Part shown: piece after piece, positions 42,145-52,191 of the stretch
How positions within the stretch are numbered: the stretch's first letter is position 1
How the letters are laid out: every line of letters starts with the position of its first letter
Source: Woeseia sp034521225
GTDB taxonomy: Bacteria; Pseudomonadota; Gammaproteobacteria; Steroidobacterales; Woeseiaceae
Direction: 5' to 3'
Length of the DNA stretch: 64,000 nt
Assembly: GCA_034521225.1 (NCBI GenBank)
Contig: JAXHMR010000016.1
Location: 68,526 to 132,525 of the forward strand
Program-made: the position numbers and the translations under genes
The notes under the pieces: model-generated
The model's input: only the letters and a program-made list of their open reading frames with translations
Told to the model about the DNA's origin: nothing
Databases searched by the model: none

Positions 42145-43530
42145 CATCCAGCGCAGACTCCTGGCCCGCCGCCACGCCTGGTTCGTCGGCGGGAATATTT
42201 TTCACGAGCCTGCTCAGGACGCCAGCTGCTCATTGCGCCGTTGACGTTCAGCGCCGTCCGCGCCATGTCGATCAGTGGTTCGATCGATATCAGCAGGGCG
42301 ACGAGGGCGATCGGAAAGCCCATTGCCGGCAGCACGATCAGGGCGGCAAATGTCGCACCGCCGCCCACGCCCGCGACACCGAAGGAACTGATGGCGATTA
42401 TGCCCACCAACCCGGCGATGAATGACGGGTTCAGTGGGTCGATACCCATCGTCGGTGCCACCATTGTCGCCAGCATCGCGGGATAGATACCGGCACAGCC
42501 GTTCTGCCCGATCGTCGCGCCGAACGTGGCGGACAGGTTGGCGACCGACACCGGCACATTCAGTTTTTCTCCATCCGCGTTTCGACATTCAGCGGAACCG
42601 CTCGCCGCCGAACTTCGCGACGAAAACGCAAACCAGTACGGGCCAGACCTGTTTCGCATAATGAACAACGTTAACGCCGTTCAGTGCCAACAGCAGCGCG
42701 TGGACGGCGAACATGATGGCAATCGCAATGTAGGAAGCCAGCACGAATGTCAGCAGGCTCAGTATGTCGTTGGCGTTCGAGCCCGCAACGACTTTGGTCA
42801 TCAGGGCGAGTATGCCGTAGGGCGTGAATGCCATGATCAACCGCACCAGCTTCATGACGATCGCCAGCGCGGTTTCGATGAATCTGCGTATGGCCGCGCC
42901 GCGCGCTTCGTCATCCTTTGACACCTGCAACGCGGCGATGCCAAACAGGATGCCGAATACGACCACGGCGATGATCGATGTCGGCCGCGCCCCGGTCAGA
43001 TCCTCGAAAATGTTCGACGGCACGAAGCGCACGAGCATGTCCGCGAAGCCGAGCTCTGCAACAGACTCGCGTCGCCCCTCCAGCACACTGGCCCGCGCAA
43101 GCTCACGCGCACCTTCGGTCAGCCCTTCGGCCGACAGGCCAAAGAGGCTTGCGACGGCAATGCCGACCAGCGCGGCAACCACCGTGGTACCGATCAGGAT
43201 ACCGATGACCGATCCCCCTATCCTGCCGAGCGCAGCGACTTCGCGCATGCGTATGACGGTGGATATCATCATGACCAGCACCAGCGGCGTGGTGATCATC
43301 ATCAACAGGTTGATATAGGTGCTGCCAACGACGTTGGTCCACTCGAGCGTGCCGTCCAGCACGCCCTTGCTCACCGGCAAAGAGATCCTGGAGGAGCTCG
43401 AAGCACGAACGCCGAGCACCAGGCCGGCAAGGATCTGTTGTGCCAGGCTGATTCCGGGCCGGCGCAACCGCGCCAGAATGACCATCAGCGCAACGAATAT
43501 GAGCAGGTTCATCGTGATGAAGCAGATCAT
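42135..43530 (-). CDS. Dicarboxylate/amino-acid:cation symporter (DAACS, SLC1-type; frameshifted)
   Basis: Sodium- or proton-coupled uptake of acidic or neutral amino acids, or cystine (TcyP-like). Starts MICFITMNLLIFVALMVILA. Helices include TYINLLMMITTPLVLVMMIS and GGSVIGILIGTTVVAALVGIA. The HP2/TM8 region GQNGCAGIYPAMLATMVAPTMG and SSFGVAGVGGGATFAALIVL matches the family's substrate site. Frame change near 42600; about 465 codons. Convergent with the FAD oxidase gene. Membership of the hydroxyproline locus is plausible but unproven. Confidence 0.88.
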
Positions 43531-43726
43531 CGTGTTCTGTCCTTGCGACCAGGGTTACTGAACGACACCTGCAACCGGGGCGCAGGAGGCTGCCGGCATG
43601 CAACCTGTCACTGGCCCGCGCAATCGGTGACGAATCCGGGCTAGTGTACCAACGGGCGCAGGCGCGGTCCCGCCAGTGGATACGGTTCGGTTCGCGATAC
43701 GCCATCGCCTCGTCAGCGCCTAGCCC

Positions 43727-43914
43727 GGATTATTCAGCTGGACGTTTTGGCTTTGGCGGTAGCGGCGAGGGCGCGCCCGGGAGGGGCTTTTCAGGGACGC
43801 TGTGAATACGTCCCTGTACGCCTCTGTGCCGGACGTCCCTGTCCGGACAGCGCCTGAAAAGCCCTCCCCGGGGCACACCTCCGCTCCGACCTCCGTGCGG
43901 TTCATGAATAATCC
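43727..43914. repeat. Near-palindromic interspersed repeat, copy 3 of 3 (inverted orientation)
   Basis: About 188 bp, reverse orientation relative to copy 2. The right end TTCATGAATAATCC and inner CTGAAAAGCCCTCCCC are well kept; the left end retains CGGATTATTCA and then diverges. The flanking TAGC(C/G) trinucleotides are also mirrored, so the full terminal inverted repeat is slightly longer than in the other copies. It lies in the gene-free stretch 43531-43980 between the symporter start and the end of the depolymerase-like gene. The part 43531-43726 of that stretch holds nothing I recognise. Confidence 0.88.
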
Positions 43915-43915
43915 G

Positions 43916-43986
43916 CGCTAGTGTCCTGTCGGACTTAGGCGATCGTTGCGAGACGGTGGGAAATCGAGTCCGACAGGCTGCTAGCG
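43916..43986. repeat. 71-bp inverted-repeat element or hairpin next to repeat copy 3
   Basis: CCTGTCGGACT (43925-43935) and its exact inverse AGTCCGACAGG (43967-43977) flank a 31-base loop. The outer CGCTAG at both ends extends the arms to about 20 bp with three mismatches. The right arm contains the stop codon of the depolymerase-like gene (43981-43983). It could be a rho-independent-like terminator lacking a T run, or a second type of small mobile inverted repeat. Only one copy was noticed in the window. Confidence 0.6.
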
Positions 43987-44985
43987 CCGGGGCGCCGTCA
44001 ACTGCCGGACCATGGCCCGCACCGCGGCGAGTTGCGCACCTTGCTGTGTCAGGTAATCCTCGCCCGAATAGCCCCACCAGTCCCAGCAGGCCAGCGGGTT
44101 TTGCGGTGACAGCCTGCTCGGCGCAACCTGCGGGTACAGGACGATCAGGTTATTCGCCGCGGCCCAGCGATTGAAACCGGCATTGGCGGCAAGCTCGTCG
44201 CCGATCTGCAGGACGGATTGTCCGCAGCCATGGAAAAACACGTGCACGCGACATTCAAGACCCTGTGCGCAACTGTCGGGCACATAGACGTAGCCGGTCT
44301 CCGCGAGGCCGGCCGCCGAATCGGCGCGCTGGTTAAACTCACGCAATGAGCCTGCAGCATCGGCCGGCGGATTCAGGTCGCCGTGCAAATACTCGAGCAA
44401 CTCGCCGGCAAGGTCGTACTCGCAAGCGTTGAGGTACGGCGCGCGGAACTCCGGGCACGGCGCACCGTAGTCAACCGTCGGCATGCCGTGCGTAACAGGA
44501 ACGGTGTCCTCGAAGCGGGCATCGATACCGGCCGCCGTGGCGTACCACTGCCCGGCTGCGGCCACCGTGTCGCGGGCGACGACCTCATCGCGCGTACCGT
44601 GAAACAGGAACACGCGGTCATCCTGCAGATTCTTCAGTGCATCGATTGCGCCCGCGTCCGCCAGGGCGCTGGCATCGCTTGCCAGCAGGCCGGCATCGAT
44701 ACCGTCGCCTTTAATGCACGCGCCGAGTGCGCGAGTCAGCTGGCCGCGCGCGCAACCCCAGGGCCCGCCGGCGATGAATGCGGCCCCCGTGACGTGCGAC
44801 GAGTACGCGACGTGATACTGCGTGGCCATGTAAGCGCCTGACGATGCGCCGGATACAGTGACGTCCGGCTGCGCCGCCAGTGCGGGCAGACCGGCGGGCG
44901 CGTTGCCGTCGCTGGCCGGTTTTCCGCAGCCGGCGATTGTCGACACGGCGAGCAAGACGCAAACGGCCGCCGTGAGCCGGCTCAT
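43981..44985 (-). CDS. Lipoprotein esterase, type-2 PHA-depolymerase-like
   Basis: An intact 334-residue exported lipoprotein; the signal ends STIAGC with lipid-modifiable Cys20. The catalytic domain resembles extracellular short-chain-length polyhydroxyalkanoate depolymerases with the type 2 fold. The nucleophile elbow is GASSG (Gly46-Ser48-Gly50) in VTVSGASSGAYMATQYHVAYS. The acid-containing FLFHGTRDEVV and the late RVHVFFHGCGQS block are family landmarks. Its natural target may be a polyester or another ester at the cell surface. It overlaps the upstream hydrolase gene by four bases and ends an operon controlled by the TTCAAC-N4-GTTGAA sites. Confidence 0.85.
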   Translation of the reverse strand: MSRLTAAVCVLLAVSTIAGCGKPASDGNAPAGLPALAAQPDVTVSGASSGAYMATQYHVAYSSHVTGAAFIAGGPWGCARGQLTRALGACIKGDGIDAGLLASDASALADAGAIDALKNLQDDRVFLFHGTRDEVVARDTVAAAGQWYATAAGIDARFEDTVPVTHGMPTVDYGAPCPEFRAPYLNACEYDLAGELLEYLHGDLNPPADAAGSLREFNQRADSAAGLAETGYVYVPDSCAQGLECRVHVFFHGCGQSVLQIGDELAANAGFNRWAAANNLIVLYPQVAPSRLSPQNPLACWDWWGYSGEDYLTQQGAQLAAVRAMVRQLTAPRR

Positions 44986-45834
44986 TGCAGGCCCGCCAGG
45001 AAATCATCGATGGCTGCGAGGCTTTCGGGCTCATCCAGCAGCGGCACGTGGCCGCGCCGGGCAACGCGCACGTAGGCGAGATCGGGCTTTGCCTCGCGCA
45101 TCCTCGCGACGATATCGTCGGTCAGGATGTCCGACGTTTCGCCATGCAGGACCAGGGCCGGGATGTCGTGCAACGCGTCGAACAGCCGCCATGGATCGCC
45201 CGCCGACGTGCCCGCTTCGCGGGCCGCATCGCCGATTTTCGGATCCATATCGAGCACCGGAATACCGTCCTCGTTTTCACGATAGCCGCGCCGCACGATG
45301 CGCGACCACATGTCGTCATCAAGGTCCGGCCATGCGACACCGTAAATTTCCCTGACCTGTTGCAGCGCTTCGTCCCAGTTCCGGACTGGCGGTATGCGAC
45401 CGATGTAGCTCTTGATGCGCTCGAGGCCTGCCGGGCCGATCTCCGGGCCGATATCGTTCAGTACCACACCGGCAACGCGAGCGCGGTGTGCCGCCGCCAG
45501 CAGCATGGACACAAGCCCGCCGAGCGACGTACCGATGAACGCCGCCCGGGCCACGTCGGCGTCATCAAGCAGCCGCACGACATCATCGACATAGGTTCTC
45601 GGCTGGTAATTTCGCCAGTTCGGGTCGTGCCCAGACCGGCCGCGGCCGCGAAGGTCGGGTGTCAGGACCGGGTGCGAGCGTGCCAGGTGCAAGGCGAGAT
45701 CCTCGAACGCGGCTGTTGCGCGTGATCCCCGGCAGGCAGATGACCGGCAGTCCCGGTTGCGTCGCGCCATAACGCCGGTAATGAAGGCGCAATCCATCCG
45801 CGCTGTCGTACCAGCGCTCTTCCACATCCGTCAT
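44982..45834 (-). CDS. Alpha/beta hydrolase (one frameshift)
   Basis: Cytoplasmic serine hydrolase. The ATG at 45834 opens MTDVEERWYDSADGLRLHYRRYG and LPVICLPGITRNSR (oxyanion-hole segment). After a frame change near 45715 it continues AFEDLALHLARSHPVLTPDLRGRGRSG. The nucleophile elbow is GTSLGG in AAFIGTSLGGLVSMLLA, and the catalytic His lies in RVARRGHVPLLDEP. About 284 codons. It has ATGA overlaps with the ligase gene upstream and the depolymerase-like gene downstream. A role in cleaving imported ester fragments is inferred from the operon. Confidence 0.88.
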
Positions 45835-47398
45835 GCTGCACTGCCCTCCCGGAGCGCATCGGCAAATTCCTTGCGCAGTTCCCGCTTCAGCACCTTGCCG
45901 TTCGGGTTGCGCGGCAGCTCGTCGATGACGCGCACGTCAGCGATGCGCTGCTGCTTGCCGAGCCGCTCATTGCTCCATTGCATCAGTTCGTCGGCGTCGA
46001 TGCCGCTGCCACACACAACGGCGAGCGGTGATTCGCCCCAGCGCTCGCTCGTGACACCGATCACCGCAACGTCGCGGACGCCCGGAAAAGCTGCGACGAC
46101 TGCCTCGATATCGGCCGGATATATATTCTGTCCACCGGAAGTGATCATGTCCTTTTTGCGGTCGACAAGATAGAGGTTGCCGTCATCATCGAGCCGGCCG
46201 ATATCGCCGGTGCGCAACCAGCGCCGGCCGAGGTCATCGACCCACGTCGCTTCCTCACTTGCATCGTCGCGATTCAGGTAGCCGCTCATCAAGAGGCGCC
46301 CGTAGCCGACGATCTCACCGGCCTCGCCGGGCGCAACGGGCCGGTCGTCATTGTCGAGGATGCAGAGGTACTGGCCGGGACACGGTTTGCCGACGGTCGC
46401 CGGATTCTGCAGGGCATCGGCCGGGGACTGGATGGTCACCAGCCCCTCGGTCAGCCCGTACAGCTCGATGAAATCGCCCGGAGATGCGTTCGACTATGCG
46501 TTTCTTCAGGTCCGCAAGGAGCGAGCCGCAGCACATCAGGCTTTGCAAGCTCGACAGGTCAGCAGCGTCGAAGCCCGGCGCTTCCAGCAGGCGCTGGAAC
46601 TGCACCGGCACCATGCCCGCGTGACTGACCCTTTCGCGCTCGATCACGGCGAGACAGCTGCCGACATCATAGGACCGCATCAGCACCAGCGTGCCACCAC
46701 ACAGGATCGTGTTCAGCATCGTGACCCACGTGATGTTCGAATACAGGCCCAGCGAAATCAGCGTCCGCGCGTCCGAGTGGTACCGCAATGCGGCGGTCAT
46801 GTCGTAAGCCCACGCCATGCGGCAAGCATGCGTATGCACGATGCCCTTGGGCAGCCCGGTGGTTCCCGAGCTGTAGATAATGTTGCAGGCGTCCGACGCG
46901 ATAATGCTCGTGACCGGAGGCCGCGCATCGGCATCCGCTTTCAGTGCCGTAAAATCGAGCCAGCCGGCACGGGTCTCGCCGGCGCCGTGATTCAGCGCGT
47001 TGCCCGATGCCCTCCGGCAGCCTTCATGCAGCGCGTCGACGCGGACGATATGTTCCGGTGAGGCGACGACCGCGCGCGCGGCACAATCGATTGATCTGCT
47101 TTTCGATGCCTTCGTCCGCAACCGACACGTTCAGCGGTACGGCAACGTAACCGCCGCAGACGGCGCCCAGCATGGCCTCGAGCATCTCGGGGCTGTTCTG
47201 CATCAGTATCGCGACGCGATCTCCGGCGGCGAGACCCAGACCTGCATACGCATTTGCGACGCGGTCCAGCGATGCGCCCAGCTCCCGCCAGGTCACTGTG
47301 TTGCCGTCACAACGAAGCGCCGGATGATTGCCGCGCCACTCGGCGTTCAGGCGGATAATGTCGGGAAGCAGGGGCTCTGCGGCCTGAAACCAGCTCAT
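45831..47398 (-). CDS. Acyl-CoA ligase (AMP-dependent synthetase, frameshifted)
   Basis: ATP-dependent activation of a fatty, hydroxy or aromatic acid to its CoA thioester. From ATG 47398 (MSWFQAAEPLLPDIIRL). The phosphate-binding motif is IIYSSGTTGLPKGIVHTHA, with GYLNRDD and the hinge WLRTGDIGRLDDDGNLYLVDRKKDMI; the catalytic Lys lies in PRNPNGKVLKRELR. Frame changes occur near 47105 and 46480; total about 522 codons, normal. First gene of the minus-strand operon; two operator-like palindromes lie 32-68 bases upstream of its start. The substrate cannot be told from sequence. Confidence 0.9.
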
Positions 47399-47429
47399 GT
47401 GTGTCCGTGCTCCTGCGCACTCGCGCTTT

Positions 47430-47466
47430 TTCAACGATCGTTGAACTTTATTTCAACGCTTGTTGA
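47430..47466. promoter_or_regulatory. Paired operator-like palindromes upstream of the acyl-CoA ligase gene
   Basis: TTCAACGATCGTTGAA (47430-47445) is a perfect 16-bp dyad, followed by TTCAACGCTTGTTGA (47452-47466), a second copy of the pattern TTCAAC-N4-GTTGA. They lie in the gap between the minus-strand ligase operon and the plus-strand tetR gene, so one bound repressor could control both directions. The same motif recurs in a pair at 48317-48358. Confidence 0.75.
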
Positions 47467-47513
47467 TGTGCAAGTCGCTGGCACTGGCGCGTAAGACTGC
47501 CGGCTGCTGACCG

Positions 47514-48235
47514 ATGCCACGCAATGCCGAGACGAGCGCAGTCGCGGCTGATGCCACGTCGGGGATCAAGAGCATGCCGAGAAACGCTGAAGCCACCCGC
47601 GAGCGCATCCTCGATGCGGCGGAGAAACTGTTTGCGCAGCGCGGCTTTGACGGCGTCACGGTGCGCCAGATCATGTCCGGGGCCGGCGCCGACGTCGCCC
47701 TCGCCTATTACCACTTCAAGTCCAAGCGCGACCTGTTCGACGCCGTGCTCCTGCGGCGCGCGAAAACGCTGAACGAGCTGCGTTTCGCGGCCCTGGAGGA
47801 GGTGGAAAAGCACCATCCGTCCGACCCGCCGGCCGTCGTCGAGATCATCGAGGCATTCACCGGCCCGCTGCTCAAGGTGCTGGACAAAGGAACCGGACGA
47901 ATGGCGCGACTACATGGCGCTCGTCGCGCAAATCAACAATTCTCCCGGAATGGGGCGGCGCGCTGATGACGCGTTACTTCGACCCGCTGGTCGAAGCGCT
48001 TCCTGGATGCGCTGCGCCGCGCACTGCCCGACTGCCGGGAGGAAGACCTGTTCTGGAGCTACCACTTCCTGTCCGGTGCGCATTGACGCTGACCTTTGCG
48101 GATACCGGCCGCATCGACAACCTGTCCGACGGCCTGTGCAAATCATCGGACATGGAAGCCGCCAACGCCCGCATGCCGCGCTTCGTCGCCGCCGGTTTCC
48201 GGGCGCTGTGCGGCCCGCCGGCGGACGAGCCTTAA
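47514..48235 (+). CDS. TetR family regulator of the adjacent uptake/catabolism locus (frameshifted)
   Basis: The DNA-binding domain is ATRERILDAAEKLFAQRGFDGVTVRQIMSGAGADVALAYYHFKSKRDLFDAVL. The C-terminal domain, seen over two later frames, includes YMALVAQINNSP, MTRYFDPLVE and ADTGRIDNLSDGLCKSSDMEAANARMPRFV, typical of the CecR-like C-terminal type. Frame changes occur near 47890, 47960 and 48000-48080. The first ATG (47514) and the one at 47574 both begin MPRNAE; the second sits next to the HTH and may be the true start. It is flanked on both sides by TTCAAC-N4-GTTGAA pairs, which are its likely operators. Confidence 0.85.
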
Positions 48236-48315
48236 GTCGATTGGTGCTTGGCCAAGCTCGGCACCGGCAGGCCCTGCCAACTGCCCTGTGCTTGAGCCAG
48301 CCTTCTTTGCTTGTG

Positions 48316-48358
48316 TTTCAACCAACGTTGAAATAATATCAATTCAGCAACCGTTGAA
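48316..48358. promoter_or_regulatory. Paired operator-like palindromes upstream of the TonB-receptor gene
   Basis: TTCAACCAACGTTGAA (48317-48332, extended to 18 bp by flanking T and A) and TTCAGCAACCGTTGAA (48343-48358) repeat the TTCAAC-N4-GTTGAA motif found before the ligase gene. They end 16 bases before the receptor ATG at 48375, so bound protein would block transcription start or early elongation. Confidence 0.75.
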
Positions 48359-48374
48359 TTTGGGGGGACCCTCC

Positions 48375-50663
48375 ATGAAAACCGCTTTCGCCCTGCCCGC
48401 GGCGACTTTGTCGCTGGCACCTGTATTACTGCTGTTCGCACTCGGTAGCGCACGCACCGCCGAGGCCCAGGAAGGCGCTTCGCGCGTTCTCGATGAAGTG
48501 GTCGTCACCGCACGGCGCCGCGAGGAATCGCTGCAGGATGTGCCGCTCGCCATCACGGCCTTCAGTGGCGAGGAGCTTGCCGTATCGGCGCCGTCGACGT
48601 CATTGAAGTCGCGAAGTCTTCACCAAACGTGACGCTCGAGGTCTCTCGCGGCACCAACACGACGCTGACAGCATTTATCCCGGGCATCGGCCAGCAGGAT
48701 CCGGTCGCCGGTTTCGAATCCGGTGTCGGCATCTACCTCGACGACGTTTACCTGAACCGGCCGCAGGCAGCCGTGCTCGACATCTACGATGTCGAACGCA
48801 TCGAGGTTCTGCGCGGCCCGCAAGGCACACTGTATGGCCGCAATACCATCGGCGGCGCAATCAAGTACGTGACGAGCAAGCTCGCTGACGAGCCGGAAAC
48901 AAAAGTGCGTTTTTCGGTAGGCTCGTACAACCAGCTCGATGCAATCATCACGGCCTCGACGCCGGTTACCGATACGCTGCGTATCGGCGGATCGCTCGCC
49001 CGCCTGACGCGTGACGGCTTCGGCGACAACCTGAACCTGCCGGGCATCGAGAATTACCACAAGGACCTGATCGGCGCCCGCATGAGCGTCGAATGGGATG
49101 CTACCGATGCACTGTCATTCCGCCTGACCGGCGATTACATCGACGACACCTCGGATCCGCGCCAGGGACACCGGCTGACAGTCGGCAACCTGACCGGCGC
49201 ACCAATCCTTGGCGATGTCTATGACACGCGCTCAGGTCTCAACATCCCGACGCAAAGCGTTGAATCGCTGGGCGGTGCACTGACCGCCGAGTGGGTGCTG
49301 AACGAGCGCTTCACGCTGAAGAATATCCTGTCCTACCGTGATGACGTCACGTACACGCCGATCGATTTCGACAGCCTGCCTGGCGCCGATCTCGATGTAC
49401 CCGCGGTTTACGACAACGAGCAATTCTCCGAGGAACTGCAACTGCTGTTCAGCGGTGAGCGCTCCAGTGGCATTTTCGGTTTCTACTATCTCGATGCCAG
49501 CGCGTTCAACGATTTCGATGTCATCCTGGGCACGACCGGTGACTTTATCGGCCTGCCAGGCTTGAACGCCAATACTGTTGGCAACGTTGACAACCGACAG
49601 CTGGTCGGTTTTCGGCGATTACACGTGGGATCTGAATGACGAGATCAGCCTGTCGGTTGGTGGCCGCTATACCGTTGATGAGCGGACATCGCGGGTCCTG
49701 AGGCAGACCTACATTGGCGGCACGACGTTCGGCGGCAACAATCCCACTGTCATTGCAACAACCTCGGATTTCCGCGGCAGCAAGGAGTTCAGCGAGTTCA
49801 CGCCACGCGCCTCGATCAGCTGGCAGCCCAACGACGCGCAGAACCTGTACCTGAGTTACAGCGAAGGCTTTAAGGGTGGCAGTTTCGACCCGCGCGGCCA
49901 GACATCGGTAGCACCGGATCTCAATGGCGACGGCACCGTTGGCGAGGACGATATTTTCGATTTCATGCAATTCGATCCGGAATTCGTCAATTCCTATGAA
50001 CTGGGCCTGAAGTCGAGCTGGATGGACAATCGCGTCAATACGAGCATTGCCTTCATCTATGCCGATTACGAGGACATCCAGATTCCGGGCTCTGTCGGAC
50101 TTGACTCCGACAATGACGGTATCGAGGAAACTTTCGTCGGCATCACGTCAAATGCCGGTAAAGCCGACATGACCGGCTTCGAGTTCGAAGGGCTGGCCTA
50201 CCTGAACGACAACTTCAGCTTCGCATGGTCCTTCGGCTACCTCGATGCCGAGTTCAAGCAGTTCATCGATGCCTTCGGCAACGACGTTGCCGACGAGCGG
50301 GAATTCCAGAATACGCCGGAAGTTACGTCGAGCGCGTCGCTGACTTACGAAACGCCGCTGAGCCTGTTCTCAAAATCGGGCAGGCCTGCGGTCATTACGT
50401 CGCTCGCGTACCGGGGTGATACGACCCAGTTCGAAGTACCAACGCCGGAACTCGACCAGGAAGCCTACACGCTATGGGATTTAAGCATTGTCTGGGAGGA
50501 CGATGACGGTCACTGGCGCGCGGGCCTGCACGGCAAGAACCTGACAGACGAGGAATACAAGGTCGCCGGCTACTACTTCCCGGCACTCGGCCTTGAGAGC
50601 AGCATTACGGCATTCTACGGCAACCCGCTGACACTGACGGCAACCGTCGAATACCGCTTCTAG
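48375..50663 (+). CDS. TonB-dependent outer-membrane receptor (frameshifted)
   Basis: From ATG 48375, behind GGGGGGACC, the product has a signal peptide (ATLSLAPVLLLFALGSARTAEA). The TonB-box region is VLDEVVVTARRREESLQDVPL, and the plug has SVGIYLDDVYLNRPQAA-like and EVLRGPQGTLYGRNTIGGAIKYV. The barrel ends LTLTATVEYRF with the terminal Phe needed for outer-membrane insertion. Frame changes occur near 48610 and 49605; the total length, 763 codons, is in register and normal. Under a paired operator and followed by an MFS gene, it probably imports a hydrophobic or polyester-derived substrate. Confidence 0.92.
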
Positions 50664-50748
50664 CAGGAGCAACGCGCGGCCGGCAACTCGCCGACGCACG
50701 CTTGCAGGCCGTGCTGCAACAGTGTCGCCCTTCACTGCGAGACGTTCC

Positions 50749-52072
50749 ATGAACTACGCGCCCGCGTCACCCGTGTCGTCTGCCTATCGCGCCTACGTAC
50801 TGTTCATCCTGGTCGTTGTCTATACGTTCAACTTCATCGACCGCCAGATCGTCGGCATCCTGGCCATCCCGATCAAGGAAGAGCTCGCACTGAGCGACAC
50901 GCAGCTGAGCCTGATGGGCGGGCTTGCGTTTGCGCTGTTCTACACGCTGCTCGGCATTCCGATCGCATGGCTCGCTGACCGCAAGAGCCGGACCTGGATC
51001 ATGACGGCCGCATTGACGATCTGGAGCGGCATGACCGCCGTCTGTGGTCTCGCGCAGAATTTCTGGCAGCTTTTTCTCGCCCGGCTCGGCGTCGGCATCG
51101 GCGAGGCAGGCGGTGTAGCACCGGCCTACTCTTTGATCGCTGACTATTTCCCGTCGCACCAGCGGGCGCGCGCATTGAGCGTCTATTCCTTCGGCATCCC
51201 GATCGGCGGCGCCCTTGGCATCGTGCTCGGCGGTGTGCTGACCAGCATCGTCGGCTGGCGGCAGGCATTCATCATGGTCGGTCTCGCCGGCATCGCCATT
51301 GCACCGATCTTCCGCCTGACGATGCGCGAGCCGCCGCGCGGCCAGTACGACGCGCCGGCACTCGGTGTCGGCCCGGCTCCACTGTCCGCTGTTACCGCGA
51401 TGCTGGCGCGCAAAAAGAGCTTCTGGGCGCTGTCGTTCGGCGCCGCGTGTTCGTCAATGATGGGGTACGGCCTGATCTTCTGGCTGCCGTCGTTTTTTGT
51501 ACGCAGCTTCGGTGACCTGCTGCCGGAATTCTTCGCCTGGCTGCCACCCGGCCTGGTCCCGGCCAATCCGACACCGGTACTCTACGCATCGTATTTCTAC
51601 GGCACGATGCTGCTGGTCGGCGGTATCAGTGGCATTTGGCTTGGTGGCTACCTCGCGGACCGTTTCGGCGCGCGCAGCAAATCGGCGCATGCGCTGATAC
51701 CGGCCGTGGCGTTTGTCGTCGCTGTACCGTTCTTTGTTCGGCGTTATGTCAAAATCTCTGGCGGTGGTTTTCGTTGCGTTCCTGATTCCGACCGCACTCA
51801 GTCTTGTCTGGCTCGGACCTGTTCTGTCAGCCTTCCAGCACCTCGTTACACCGAACATGCGCGCAACCGCCTCGGCTATTTTCCTTTTTATCAATAACCT
51901 GATCGGCATTGGTCTCGGCAATCTCGTCATCGGCGCCTGTCCGATGGCATGCACGAGCGCTTCGGCAACGAATCGCTGCGCTATGCGATTCTTGTTGGCA
52001 CCGTCTTCTATCTGCCGCGCCGCTTTGTTTTTTGTTGCTGCGCGGCGGCTGGAGCAGGACTGGGAGCGGTAG
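50749..52072 (+). CDS. MFS transporter, spinster-like family (frameshifted)
   Basis: Inner-membrane carrier, twelve helices. N-terminus AYVLFILVVVYTFNFIDRQIVGILAIPIKEEL is typical of spinster-type MFS next to TonB receptors. The loop-2/3 motif is GIPIAWLADRKSR, and GVGIGEAGGVAPAYSLIADYFP marks helix 4. The frame changes near 51740, and the C-terminal helices follow in the next frame (FLIPTALSLVWLGPVLSAFQHL, NLIGIGLGNLVIG) to about 52072. ATG 50749 is preferred to 50722. It would move the receptor's substrate across the inner membrane. Confidence 0.88.
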
Positions 52073-52191
52073 CCGGCCTTGGGGGTCTGCTATTCCCACC
52101 AATGATCGTCCCGCGGCAGGGGGTAACGGTGCGGCAGCCGCGGTCCATTGGCAGTTCAACGCTGCAATCGTTCGAGCACAGCCTCTGCTTC

